Notes: generated from the letters alone by a model not told the origin. A stretch of DNA of 7,672 bases from Clostridia bacterium (GCA_024404275.1 JAKSQG010000086.1:1-7672); one strand, 5' to 3'; shown: positions 1 to 7,672, counted from the stretch's first letter. Numbers and translations: made by a program.

Positions 1-2157
1 CTTGATCTTGAGGCGCTTTTTGAGGGAGTACACCACCGCGGCATACATGATCTTCATCACAAGGGAATCCCGGGACATTTCTTCCACGGTGTTTTCCATG
101 GTGTAGCTGCCTTTTTTTGCGGCGGGGGCAGGGGTATAGGCGTGCCCGAGCAGGCATTCCCACTCGGTCTGGGAGGGCTTTTTGCCGCAGTTTTCATAGA
201 AACTGCCCTTCTGCCAGTTGGGGATGGCAAGCGTTTCGCCCTGTACGGGAAGGACGGCGGACAAAGGACCGATACAGATTTCATAATCGCCTGCAGGCAC
301 CTTCCAGCCGTTGTCATATACCGCAAAGCTGCGGTCATTCAGCGCGAAGGTGACGGTCTTTTCCTCGCCAACCTTGAGGAAGATCTTTTCAAAACCCTTC
401 AGCTCCCTGATTGGACGGTACAGACCGTTCTGCGGCGCTTTGACATACAGCATGACCACCTCGCTGCCGTCCCGCGTGCCGGTGTTTTTGACGGTCACAT
501 GTGCCGTGTCTTCTATGACGGTCAGGTTTGAGTAGGCAAACGTGGTGTAGGACAGTCCGTGACCGAAAGCCCAGCGGGGCTGAGTGCCCGCTTTATCATA
601 GTAGCGGTAGCCCATGTAGAGCCCCTCTTCGTACAGGGCATCCTTGAGACCGAAGATCTCGGAGGAGGGGACATCGCCGTATTCATACGGCCAGCTTTCC
701 GCCAAACGTCCGCAGGGGACGGCATCGCCGTAGAGCAGCTTTTTGATGGCGCCTGCGCCCGCCTGACCGGGAAGACCGACATACAGAATACTTTTGACTT
801 TGTCCGCCCACGGGCATTCCACCGCGCTGCCGCACAGCAGCACGACCACGGTATTGGGGTTGGCAGCGGCGGCTTCCGTGATCATTTGGATATGACCTTC
901 GGGCATGTGCATGTCCTTGCGGTCGAAGCCTTCGGACTCGTAGCTGTCGGGCAGACCCGCAAAGACGATGACCGTCTCTGCTTCTGCGGAGGACTTGCGT
1001 ACAGCGGCAAGCAGTTCGGGTGTGGTATCGCCCTTTTCGTCACAGCCAGGGGCATAAGTGCAGCCTTCGAAGAGCTCAAGCGGCTGCGACAGCGCAATGG
1101 GATTGATGTGAGAGGAACCTGCGCCCTGATAACGGATGTTTTCTGCCATGTAGCCGACGATGGCGACCTTGCTTTCCTTTTTCAGAGGCAGCAGGGCATC
1201 ATCGTTTTTGAGCAGCACAGCGCCGGAGAGCGCCGCTTCCTCGGCTAAGGCGTTGTGGGCATCATAGTCACAGTCTTCGCCCGTCATGGCTTTTGTTTTT
1301 TCAAAGACCAGCTTCAGAACACGTGCGGCGCAGCGGTCGATATCTTCTTCGGAGAGGATGCCTTCCCTGACCGCCTGCAGGCATTCCTGTTCCATGTAGG
1401 CGGAGCCGCCGGGCATGTTCAGATCGCAGCCCGCACGGAAGCCCGCCATGCGGTCATTCATGGCGCCCCAATCGGTCACGACAACGCCTTCAAAGCCCCA
1501 TTCATCGCGGAGGATATCGGTCAGCAGCTTTTTGTTGTCGCTCAGGTGCACGCCATTGAGCTTGGGGTAGGAGCACATCAGGGTGGAGGGTTTTCCCTGC
1601 TTGACCGCTTCCTCAAAGGCAGGCAGATAGATCTCGCGCAGCGTGCGCTCATCCATGATGCCATCCGAAACTAAACGAGCGGTCTATTGGGAGTTGCAGG
1701 CAAAGTGTTTGAGCGAAGTGCCCACGCCCTTGCTTTCGACGCCGCGTACAAAGGCGGCTGCCAGCTTGCCGGCCAGATAGGGATCCTCGCTGAAGTATTC
1801 AAAATTGCGTCCGCACAGCGGATTGCGCTTGATGTTGACGCCGGGTCCAAGCACCATGCCGACTTTCTGATTCCGTGCTTCCTCACCGATGGCGGCGCCG
1901 ATGCGCTCCAGAAGGGACACATCCCAGCTGCTGGCGGTGGTGACCGCCGGGGGGAAGCAGGTGGACGGACGGGATTTGTTGATGCCCAGTATATCCGTTA
2001 CCTCCTCCTGCTTGCGCAGACCGTGCGGTCCGTCGCACATGAAAAGCGCGGGGATACCCAAAGAGGGCATTTCCTTGGTGGTCCAGAAATCGGCACCGGA
2101 GCAAAGGGCGATCTTTTGTTCCAGGGTCATTTTGCTCAGAATATCCTGTATATTCAT
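1..2157 (-). CDS. Glycoside hydrolase family 3 beta-glucosidase, partial at C-terminus, with one in-frame TAG
   Basis: Cytoplasmic enzyme expected to hydrolyse beta-glucosides or related oligosaccharides by a retaining mechanism; no signal peptide is seen. The start is ATG 2157-2155, preceded by GGAG six bases upstream. Seen in the frame (codon numbers): D42-G-P-H-G-L-R, R117-N-F-E-Y-F-S-E-D-P, K150-H151-F (substrate binding pair), T228-D229-W230 with D229 as predicted nucleophile, G-A-G-S-S-H-I-N-P near 346-354, E407-S-E409-G-F-D-R as the loop expected to carry the acid/base, F531-G-H-G-L-S-Y, and a fibronectin III-like domain at about 547-633. The order barrel, alpha/beta sandwich, FnIII-like domain is the usual GH3 layout. 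Codon 158 is TAG (1684-1686); all other codons from 1 to 719 are sense. After the TAG the family sequence resumes at once, so this is one gene, not two. A standard-code annotation would split it into 1684-2157 and 1-1683. The sugar specificity is inferred only at family level. The end lies beyond position 1. Confidence 0.9.
1684..1686 (-). other. In-frame amber (TAG) codon inside the GH3 gene
   Basis: The codon series reads TGC AAC TCC CAA TAG ACC GCT CGT, that is C-N-S-Q-stop-T-A-R. In GH3 enzymes the segment after K-H-F is typically N-(N/S)-Q followed by Glu, less often Gln, so the TAG stands where Glu or Gln is expected. TAG is one base from CAG and from GAG. Termination here would leave 157 residues, without the nucleophile Asp or the acid/base Glu, and so surely inactive. 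It may be a recoded sense codon, a suppressed stop, a point mutation or a sequence error. The sequence alone cannot decide. Confidence 0.9.
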
Positions 2158-2163
2158 TTTCGT

Positions 2164-2167
2164 CTCC
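2164..2167 (-). promoter_or_regulatory. Ribosome binding site of the GH3 gene
   Basis: GGAG on the minus strand, six bases before ATG 2157-2155. It decides the start in favour of M-N-I-Q-D-I-L over an in-frame ATG 14 codons further upstream. The chosen start is also where GH3 homology begins. Confidence 0.75.
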
Positions 2168-2244
2168 GTTTTTATGCGCCGTTGCCAAAGCGGAAGCATG
2201 CCGCTCTGTGTGGATGGCGTTATGTTTTTGATGGGGTTATTACT

Positions 2245-2253
2245 ATTCTATCA
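2245..2253 (-). promoter_or_regulatory. Putative extended -10 promoter element of the GH3 gene
   Basis: On the minus strand this reads TGATAGAAT, a TGn extended -10 with hexamer TAGAAT (one mismatch to TATAAT), about 90 bases upstream of the GH3 start. No good -35 hexamer is seen at 16-18 bases, which is tolerable for an extended -10 promoter. This is a motif match only. Confidence 0.45.
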
Positions 2254-2258
2254 CATGT

Positions 2259-2286
2259 GCCGCTTTTGCGCTACACAAAATGCGGC
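2259..2286. promoter_or_regulatory. Imperfect inverted repeat, possible operator upstream of GH3
   Basis: The arms GCCGCTTTTG (2259-2268) and CAAAATGCGGC (2276-2286) are reverse complements apart from one extra base, and are separated by seven bases. It lies directly upstream of the extended -10, covering the -35 region of the GH3 promoter, where a regulator could block or activate transcription. The palindrome CACATGTG (2252-2259) adjoins it. No known regulator family is recognised from the site. Confidence 0.3.
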
Positions 2287-2438
2287 TGAAATAATCGGGT
2301 GAGGATTGATTTGTACGTCCTGGGAGAAACAGAAAAATATGTCATCATCCCAATTCGGGATTGTCCTTTTTTAAAATAAAAAAAGAGATATTATTTATAA
2401 AAAACAACAGAAAAACATCTTAAGAGGGGGTAAAGGTG
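2287..2438. other. AT-rich intergenic stretch without a gene
   Basis: Part of the 426-base divergent intergenic region (2158-2583). It is strongly A/T-rich, in contrast to both flanking genes, with a T run at 2367-2372 and several A runs. No open frame with a credible ribosome binding site and no tRNA-like or other RNA structure is recognised. It probably serves as upstream promoter DNA for the adhesin. Confidence 0.5.
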
Positions 2439-2444
2439 TATAAT
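2439..2444 (+). promoter_or_regulatory. Putative -10 box (TATAAT) of the adhesin gene
   Basis: A perfect TATAAT, preceded directly by TG, at the end of the AT-rich stretch. Transcription would start near 2451 and give a leader of about 130 bases. The hexamer at the matching -35 distance (CATCTT, 2416-2421) is poor, so the assignment rests on the -10 alone. Confidence 0.4.
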
Positions 2445-2461
2445 AAATAGTATTTATGTAA

Positions 2462-2512
2462 TTTGCCAAAGGATGGCCGCAAACTTGTAATATGTCACTT
2501 CCACCGGAAGTG
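2462..2512 (+). promoter_or_regulatory. Two small hairpins in the adhesin 5' leader
   Basis: Hairpin 1 pairs TTTGC (2462-2466) with GCAAA (2479-2483), or alternatively GCC (2465-2467) with GGC (2475-2477). Hairpin 2 is CACTTCC-ACC-GGAAGTG (2496-2512), a perfect 7-bp stem with a three-base loop. The 3' arm GGAAGT (2506-2511) is also complementary to ACTTCC at 2550-2555, so an alternative fold is possible. No T tract follows, so this is not a simple terminator, and no known riboswitch class is recognised. A role in leader RNA folding is inference. Confidence 0.3.
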
Positions 2513-2565
2513 CGCAGAGGCAAAAAACGCGGCGGGACAATGACGTGAAACTTCCAAATCGAAAA

Positions 2566-2571
2566 GAAAGG
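2566..2571 (+). promoter_or_regulatory. Probable ribosome binding site of the adhesin gene
   Basis: GAAAGG ends 12 bases before ATG 2584, a slightly long spacing. No Shine-Dalgarno-like sequence precedes the alternative GTG at 2545, so this site favours the ATG. Confidence 0.45.
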
Positions 2572-2583
2572 TCATTCACAAAG

Positions 2584-2664
2584 ATGCGTAAATGGGCTGT
2601 AGCGATTCTGATGATCCTTGCTGTGTGTATCACGATCCTGCCGGTGCAGATGTGCGCCCTGGCG
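2584..2664 (+). other. Sec signal peptide of the adhesin
   Basis: 27 codons: a short basic n-region (M-R-K), a hydrophobic core rich in Ile, Leu, Val and Ala, and a C-region ending A-L-A, the usual signal peptidase I motif, followed by E-G. No lipobox is present: the Cys at 24 is followed by A-L-A and does not fit a lipoprotein site well. Confidence 0.8.
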
Positions 2665-5600
2665 GAAGGCACCAGCTACGATGTCAGCGGCAATCCCGCT
2701 GCCTACAATCTGCAGGCGAGCCTGACCCTGAAGGTCGGCGATGAATATGTGCCGTCCTCGCAGGTGACCGATCCGGAACAGGATCAGCCCTTCAGGCTGT
2801 CGCTCAGCTGGAATCTGCCTACCGATGGTAACTTTACCACGGCGGATACGTTTGAGTACCGCATCACCGAGCAGATCCTGGCGCTGAACAACATTACCGA
2901 CGGCGTCATCTACGGTGATGACCATGTTACGATTTACGGCACCTACACCGTGCGGAATAATGTGGTCACGGCGCAGTATAACGAAGCGCTGCTGGCCATG
3001 GCCAACAAGTACTCCGGCATCACAATCGAGGGCAAGGTCAATGTGAACGTGATCGATGATGGCAGCGAAGGCGAGTATCATGCGACCATTCCCGGCGCCA
3101 ACGACTGGGAGATCCAGCTGCGCAACAGCAACGGTCTGCAAGTGGAAAAAACCAGCAGCACCCGTGCGGATAATGCCGCCCACAAGGTGTATCAGGATTA
3201 TTCCATCACCGTTACCGCACTGGAAGACAACACCAACGTTTCCATCGTTGATAAGCTGTATTACCGTGAGCCCGGCGCTTCGGGAGCCAGCTGGTATGAC
3301 ATGAATGAGGGCACTATTGTGCTTTCCGCCCCGAGGGCTACGCTGAACGGCGCGCCTTATACACTGCCCGGCGCTCCCACAAGCTCTCGCAACTGGAAGG
3401 GCTCTAATCCTGCGTACAGTACGGTGATGAACATCAGCGGCATCACGCTCAACAAGGATGATGTGCTTATCATCACCTATACGGTGGAGCATCAGGAGTG
3501 CTTCTATTCCACAGACAATCCGTACCGGGATACCGAGCTGAAGAATACCGTTACGGTTGAGAGCAAGGAGACCAAGCCCGTTTCCGACTTTGAAGATATC
3601 ACCCTGAAAAACAGCTGGGTCCGCAAGCACGGCAGGACCGAGGGCAGCAATGTGGTGTGGACCATTACCGTCAAGCTGGGCGAGTTTGGCAGCATTACGG
3701 TCAAGGACACGCCGGATAATCCGACCTCTGCCGCGACGGCGGATGACACCGTGGTCAAGGTGTACCGCAGCAGCGTGCAGAATAATTCCGCCGGGGCGAC
3801 GCAGATCGGGGAGACCACTTTCGGTCAGCTCAAGAGCGGTTATACCGTGACCCGCAGTGCAGGCGATCCCGAATTTGTGGTTCTGGAGTTTGTAACGCCT
3901 GCCACGGAAGGCAGAGTGTACAGCAATGTTGCCTCTCTGGTAGCGCCTTCAAAATCGCATCAGCATCAACTTTCGTTTGGTCAGGTGTCGGCTACCATCG
4001 GCGTCAAGAGCCGCCTGTCTGTTGAGCCCCTGAAGCCCGACAGCGCTGTGAATGACGCGGACCATCACAAGTTCCTGATCAAATCCCTGCTGGATATGAC
4101 TATCGGCACGGATGTGCTGTCGATGGGTGATGATTTCTTCTTTGTCGATCAGGCAGTCGAGCAGCAGGCGAACCGCCATAAGTTCCCTGACGTGCTGTCG
4201 GACTGCGTCAGCTCTGTGAAGCGTTATAACGATGAAAACGGCGAATGGGAGGATGCTTCCGGCGTATTTACCTGGTCCAAGTCCTCGGATCTGACGCTGG
4301 TGCCGGGAGCAAGCAAAAATCATGTGCCGTTCCTGGTGTTCCGCTTCAACGGCGAGCCCGTTCCCGGTCACTACAGCATCGTGGTGAACACCATTTACGA
4401 GATCAACAGCAACGCTTACTGGAGCGAGTCTTGGCTGAAAAACACGCTGTACTGGAAAAAGAGCGCTACTTCGTTTGGCACAAGCCAATGGACGGAGTAT
4501 GCTTATCTTGGCAGTATTACAAAGAGCGCTCCCACCATCCACAATGATCAGGTAACGTGGAAGATTGCCGTGACCAGTCTGGATGTCAGAATTGCCGGCA
4601 CCACCATGTGGAGTTATAAGGATGCCTCCTATATTGACGATACGCTGCCCCGCGGGCTGCGGTTCGTCGCCGCGGCGTGGAACAATCCCGCTCCCACCCC
4701 CGATGGCGAGGATGCCGTTACGCCCATCATCACCGCGGGCAGCAACGGCACCACAAAGCTGCGGTTTGAAGCAAAGCCCAATGCAAGCCTGTACATCCTG
4801 ACTGAGTACGACGGCGACTATTCGCAGCTGACTGCGGCTCAGACCTATGAAAATGACGCCAAGCTGTACTTCACCGATGAAGAAGGACATACGCGCTACC
4901 TGACTTCCAGGATGCACAGCACGGCAACGGCAAAGATCGAAGCCCCTGTGGTTGCGGATAAGAAACAGACCTATACCGAGGATACTGCTCCCTACATTCA
5001 TTATACGGTAACGATCAACAAGCCCGGCTTTGACCTGATTCCCGAAACGGAAGAAGACCAGACCTTCTATCTGGTGGATCACCTGGGTTCTGCCATTGTG
5101 TTTGATGAAAGAACGCTGCTGATCAACGGCAGCCCCATCTCAGCCTTCAGCGGTATGGAGTGCAGACCCATTGAGGACGGCTTCAGGATCGACGGACTGC
5201 AGGATGAGACGCCCTATGTGATCACCTACGATGCGATCATTGACAGAGCCGCGGGCAGCGATGTGACTGGCGCCGAAACTTCTAACGATATTGAACTGCC
5301 GGATATTGATATTCCCGGTCACAGCCGTACCCATACTGAGTACGAAGGCAAGGTGTTGTCTGCGCACGCGGTCGCCGGCGGTGAAACGGCCAGCTTCCGT
5401 ATCCACAAAGAGGATGACCTGGGTGAACCTGTGCCCGGCGCTGAGTTTACCGTAAAGAGGTACAACCTGATTCCCACCAGGACCAATTATACCGAGGGTA
5501 CCGTGATTGCCCCGCAGGGCAACGGTACCGTGGTGGGTACGCTGGAAGTCAATGAGATCGGTTATACGCAGCTCTTTGACATGGAGTATGGTTACATTTA

Positions 5601-7672
5601 CGGCATCGCGGAAACCTTTGTTCCCGATGGATACATCGATGAAAGCGAAGGCACCGAGGTATTCTTTGTGCACAAGGCATGGGACTCTCCCGACAGCGGC
5701 TATGCTGACAGCCTGATTGTGATGAGTACCGATACCGTTGCATACAGGCATGAAGTGATCAATACCCGCATTCCCGAGGAAACGAGCATCATCCTGAGCG
5801 GCACAAAAACGCTGGAAAACTGGCCGACGGATGCGGCGAACCTGCCTGTGTTCAGCTTTGCGCTTCTTGAAAACGGCGTGCAGTTGGATACTGCGGAAGT
5901 GACCGGGCAGGGTGACTTTGCCTTTGCGGAGATCCCCTACGACGAGGAAGGCCTGCACACCTACACCGTGACGGAGACCGCGGGCAGTCAGGCGGGCATC
6001 ACATATGATGATACCGTTTATACCGTGACGGTTACCGTTGAAAATGACGGACAGGGTCATCTGGCGGCTGTGCTTTCCGGCAGCACGACCGATGGCACAG
6101 GTCTGAACTTTACCAATGTTTATAAGGCGGGCGAACTGACCGTCAGTAAGACGGTATCAGGCAACACGATTGATCCCGATAAGGAGTTCAGCTTCACTGT
6201 GACGCTGGATGACGACACCATCAACGGCGAATACGGTGATTTCACGTTTGAAAACGGCGTGGCGACCGTGACCCTGAAGGACGGCGAAAGCGCTTTCGCG
6301 AACGACCTGCCCGCAGGCGTGGGCTATACCGTCACCGAAGGGGATTATGCCAACGACGGTTATGTGCTCTTGGGTGAAAACAACCTGAAGGGCACTATCG
6401 CCGAAGGTGTGACCGCGAAGGCGGAATTTGAAAACGAACACAACACGTATGGCAGCCTGACGGTGAGCAAGACGGTTGGCGGCAACGCGGGCGATACCAA
6501 CAAGGCATTCGCCTTCACCGTAACGTTGGATGATGACAGCATCAACGGTGAATACGGCGATATGACCTTCACGAACGGTGTGGCTTCCTTTGAACTGAAG
6601 CATGGCGAAAGCGTGACAGCCGAAGGTCTGCCCAACGGGACCGGCTATACCGTGCAGGAATCTTCCGACTACTATCTATGGGGCACCGGCTACCTCACTT
6701 ACATCAACGGCGCGGAAGAACATGGCTTGACTGCAGAGGGCACCATCGAGGGCGACACAACAAAGACCGAGGCTTATACCAACATCCAGGACTGGTCCGG
6801 TGGTTTGAGCATATTGAAATTCGTGGCAGGCAACGCTGCGGATCCGAACGATGAATTCACGTTCGAACTCAGCCTGTAGTGGAATGGTGAACCCTTCTAC
6901 CATGAGGAATCGGGTTTCCGCAGCCCGGTGGAATTCACCATCCACGCCATTGATGATGGCAGCAATTCTTACGATATCGGAGGTGCTTTTGAACTGCCCT
7001 ATGGCATGAAGTTTACCCTGAAGGAGACCGATGCCAAGGGGTATGGTCCCAGCTATTACAGTATCAATCCATCCGACTTGGCCAATATCCGGTGGCTGCC
7101 TTTCGACCCCGAAACGGGCATGACGGGCATGCTGGAGTTCACTCCGGAGAATGGTTACCATGTAAATGTGTTTATTCTCAACACAAAAAATGTGGGCAGC
7201 CTGACCGTCACCAAGACCGTAACGGGCAACGCGGCGGACCCCGATAAGGAGTTCAGCTTTACCGTGACGCTGGATGACGACACCATCAACGGCGAATACG
7301 GCGACATGACGTTTGAAAACGGCGTGGCGACCGTGACCCTGAAGGGTGGCGAAAGCGCCACCGCGAACGACCTGCCGGAAGGCGTTGGCTATACCGTCAC
7401 CGAAGGGGATTACGCCAATGATGGCTATGTGCTGGTGGGCGAAAACAACCTGACGGGTACCATCACGGCAGACGAGATTGCGAAGGCGGAGTTTACCAAC
7501 AAGCGTGATGCCTTCGGCGGGCTGACTGTCAGTAAGACGGTATCGGGCAACACGATTGATCCCGATAAGGAGTTCAGCTTCACCGTCACTTTGGATGACG
7601 ACACCATCAACGGCGAATACGGCGACATGACCTTTGCGAACGGCGTTGCGACTGTTGAACTGAAGCACGGTG
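2584..7672 (+). CDS. Secreted multi-domain adhesin / isopeptide stalk protein, partial at C-terminus, with one in-frame TAG
   Basis: Surface protein expected to be exported by Sec and, by family precedent, anchored to the cell wall by a C-terminal sorting signal beyond the right edge. ATG 2584 gives a classic signal peptide: M-R-K, a hydrophobic core, and A-L-A at 25-27 before E-G. Residues about 28-930 form successive Ig-like adhesin domains; several begin with the pattern N-x-V-x-W-x-I-x-V (for example V-V-W-T-I-T-V and V-T-W-K-I-A-V), as in collagen-binding-type adhesins. Then a SpaA/Cna_B-type domain (about 935-1063; K942, E1010, N1060), an FctA/Spy0128-like domain (about 1067-1182; K1075, E1131, N1178), and stalk repeats from 1183 on. 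The Lys-Glu-Asn sets match those forming intramolecular isopeptide bonds in these families. Codon 1432 is TAG (6877-6879); the frame then stays open for 264 more codons with further repeats. The ligand is unknown. GTG 2545 would add 13 residues and is the alternative start. Confidence 0.88.
6130..6450 (+). repeat. Stalk repeat R1 (107 codons)
   Basis: First unit of the tandem array, starting G-E-L-T-V-S-K-T-V-S-G-N. It contains the block F-T-V-T-L-D-D-D-T-I-N-G-E-Y-G-D, then G-Y-T-V-T-E and an Asn near the end (K1189, E1252, N1284), the expected isopeptide set. Related stalk domains occur in many Gram-positive surface proteins. About 85 of its 107 residues are identical to R4, and long stretches of DNA are almost identical to R4 and R5. 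Confidence 0.85.
6451..6798 (+). repeat. Stalk repeat R2 (116 codons)
   Basis: Second unit, starting G-S-L-T-V-S-K-T-V-G-G-N and carrying the same D-D-S-I-N-G-E-Y-G-D block. Its second half diverges from R1 (S-S-D-Y-Y-L-W-G-T-G-Y) and makes it nine codons longer. Confidence 0.8.
6799..7194 (+). repeat. Divergent stalk unit R3 (132 codons), interrupted by TAG
   Basis: It starts G-G-L-S-I-L-K-F-V-A-G-N-A-A-D-P and keeps the overall fold pattern, but lacks the D-D-x-I-N-G-E-Y-G-D block and is 25 codons longer than R1. K1412 lies before the TAG, while E1481 (T-L-K-E) and N1533 (I-L-N-T) lie after it, so the presumed isopeptide bond can form only if the TAG is read as sense. Confidence 0.75.
6877..6879 (+). 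other. In-frame amber (TAG) codon inside the adhesin gene
   Basis: The codons read GAA CTC AGC CTG TAG TGG AAT GGT GAA, that is E-L-S-L-stop-W-N-G-E. The stop lies inside domain R3, not at a domain border, and the same frame continues without another stop to the window edge with two further repeats. Termination here would leave 1431 residues, a half domain at the end and no wall anchor. TAA and TGA do not occur in frame anywhere in the 1696 visible codons. Confidence 0.9.
7195..7515 (+). repeat. Stalk repeat R4 (107 codons)
   Basis: It starts G-S-L-T-V-T-K-T-V-T-G-N and matches R1 closely in protein and DNA. It lies entirely after the TAG. Since it keeps intact coding sequence and the same codon bias as R1, the region beyond the TAG does not look like decayed sequence. 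Confidence 0.85.
7516..7672 (+). repeat. Stalk repeat R5, cut by the window edge
   Basis: It starts G-G-L-T-V-S-K-T-V-S-G-N-T-I-D-P-D-K-E-F. Over the first 60 or so bases its DNA is almost identical to R1. Only about the first half is visible, so the array continues or ends beyond the edge. Confidence 0.8.

Noticed and set aside
1654..1656. Translation restart at an internal ATG just after the GH3 TAG.
   Set aside because: No good ribosome binding site, and the split would fall inside the catalytic barrel, so two working proteins are unlikely.
142..1674. Plus-strand open frames opposite the GH3 gene.
   Set aside because: The minus strand encodes the full set of GH3 motifs; the plus-strand products resemble no known family.
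2158..2199. Upstream in-frame ATG for the GH3 gene.
   Set aside because: The GGAG site fits ATG 2157-2155, and the added 14 residues lie outside the region of GH3 homology.
2347..2372. Terminator-like element: ATCCC/GGGAT stem followed by a T run.
   Set aside because: The stem is only five base pairs, the T run starts five bases after it, and no plus-strand gene ends upstream of it.
2462..2544. Possible cyclic-di-GMP-I (GEMM) riboswitch in the adhesin leader, because of the GCCGCAAAC-like stretch.
   Set aside because: The conserved order of GGCAAAC, hairpin, GACGCAAAGCC and the second stem is not present.
2545..2583. Upstream GTG start for the adhesin (13 more residues).
   Set aside because: No Shine-Dalgarno-like sequence before it, and ATG 2584 gives a better signal peptide with a purine-rich site upstream. 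It cannot be fully excluded.
2572..6060. Long open frames on the minus strand within the adhesin gene (for example 2572-3630, 3949-5082, 5140-6060).
   Set aside because: They are antisense shadows of a GC-rich coding frame, with no recognisable domains and no ribosome binding sites; the plus-strand frame has clear domains.
6676..7668. Antisense open frame spanning the adhesin TAG, considered as an alternative gene explaining the stop.
   Set aside because: Its repeats are simply the complement of the plus-strand stalk repeats, which encode recognised isopeptide domains.
6130..7672. CRISPR-like or mobile repeat array.
   Set aside because: The repeats are in-frame protein domains of 107 to 132 codons with no spacers and no terminal inverted repeats.

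Overview
The window holds parts of two large divergent genes separated by an AT-rich intergenic region of about 426 bases (2158-2583). Codon use in both genes is GC-rich at third positions. The set of features suggests a Gram-positive, probably gut-associated Clostridia/Bacillota-type bacterium: a cytoplasmic family 3 glycosidase of the kind common in gut Firmicutes, and a secreted multi-domain surface protein with SpaA/Cna_B-type and FctA/Spy0128-type isopeptide domains. The species cannot be named from the sequence.

Left part (1-2157, minus strand): most of a glycoside hydrolase family 3 beta-glucosidase. The frame is open over 719 codons except for one in-frame TAG (1684-1686, codon 158). 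Translation continues in the same frame on both sides with family-typical sequence (K-H-F before the stop; D-E-R-T-L-R-E-I-Y-L, the T-D-W nucleophile motif and E-S-E-G-F-D-R after it). The C-terminal end lies off the left edge.

Middle (2158-2583): a GH3 ribosome binding site and an extended -10 element on the minus strand, preceded by an imperfect inverted repeat that could be an operator; on the plus strand, a TATAAT box and a 5' leader with two small hairpins in front of the adhesin.

Right part (2584-7672, plus strand): a secreted adhesin or pilin-like stalk protein that runs off the right edge. In order it has a signal peptide, several Ig-like adhesin domains, a SpaA/Cna_B domain, an FctA/Spy0128 domain and a tandem array of about 107-residue stalk repeats. 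It too is broken by exactly one in-frame TAG (6877-6879, codon 1432), after which the same frame stays open for 264 codons to the edge and contains more of the same repeats.

The main observation is that two unrelated genes on opposite strands are each interrupted once, both times by TAG, never by TAA or TGA, with no frameshift and with clear homology continuing downstream. This fits amber suppression or TAG reassignment (Gln is the first candidate) in this organism. Two independent nonsense mutations or sequence errors are the alternative. Neither gene's true stop codon is in the window, so normal stop usage cannot be checked here.
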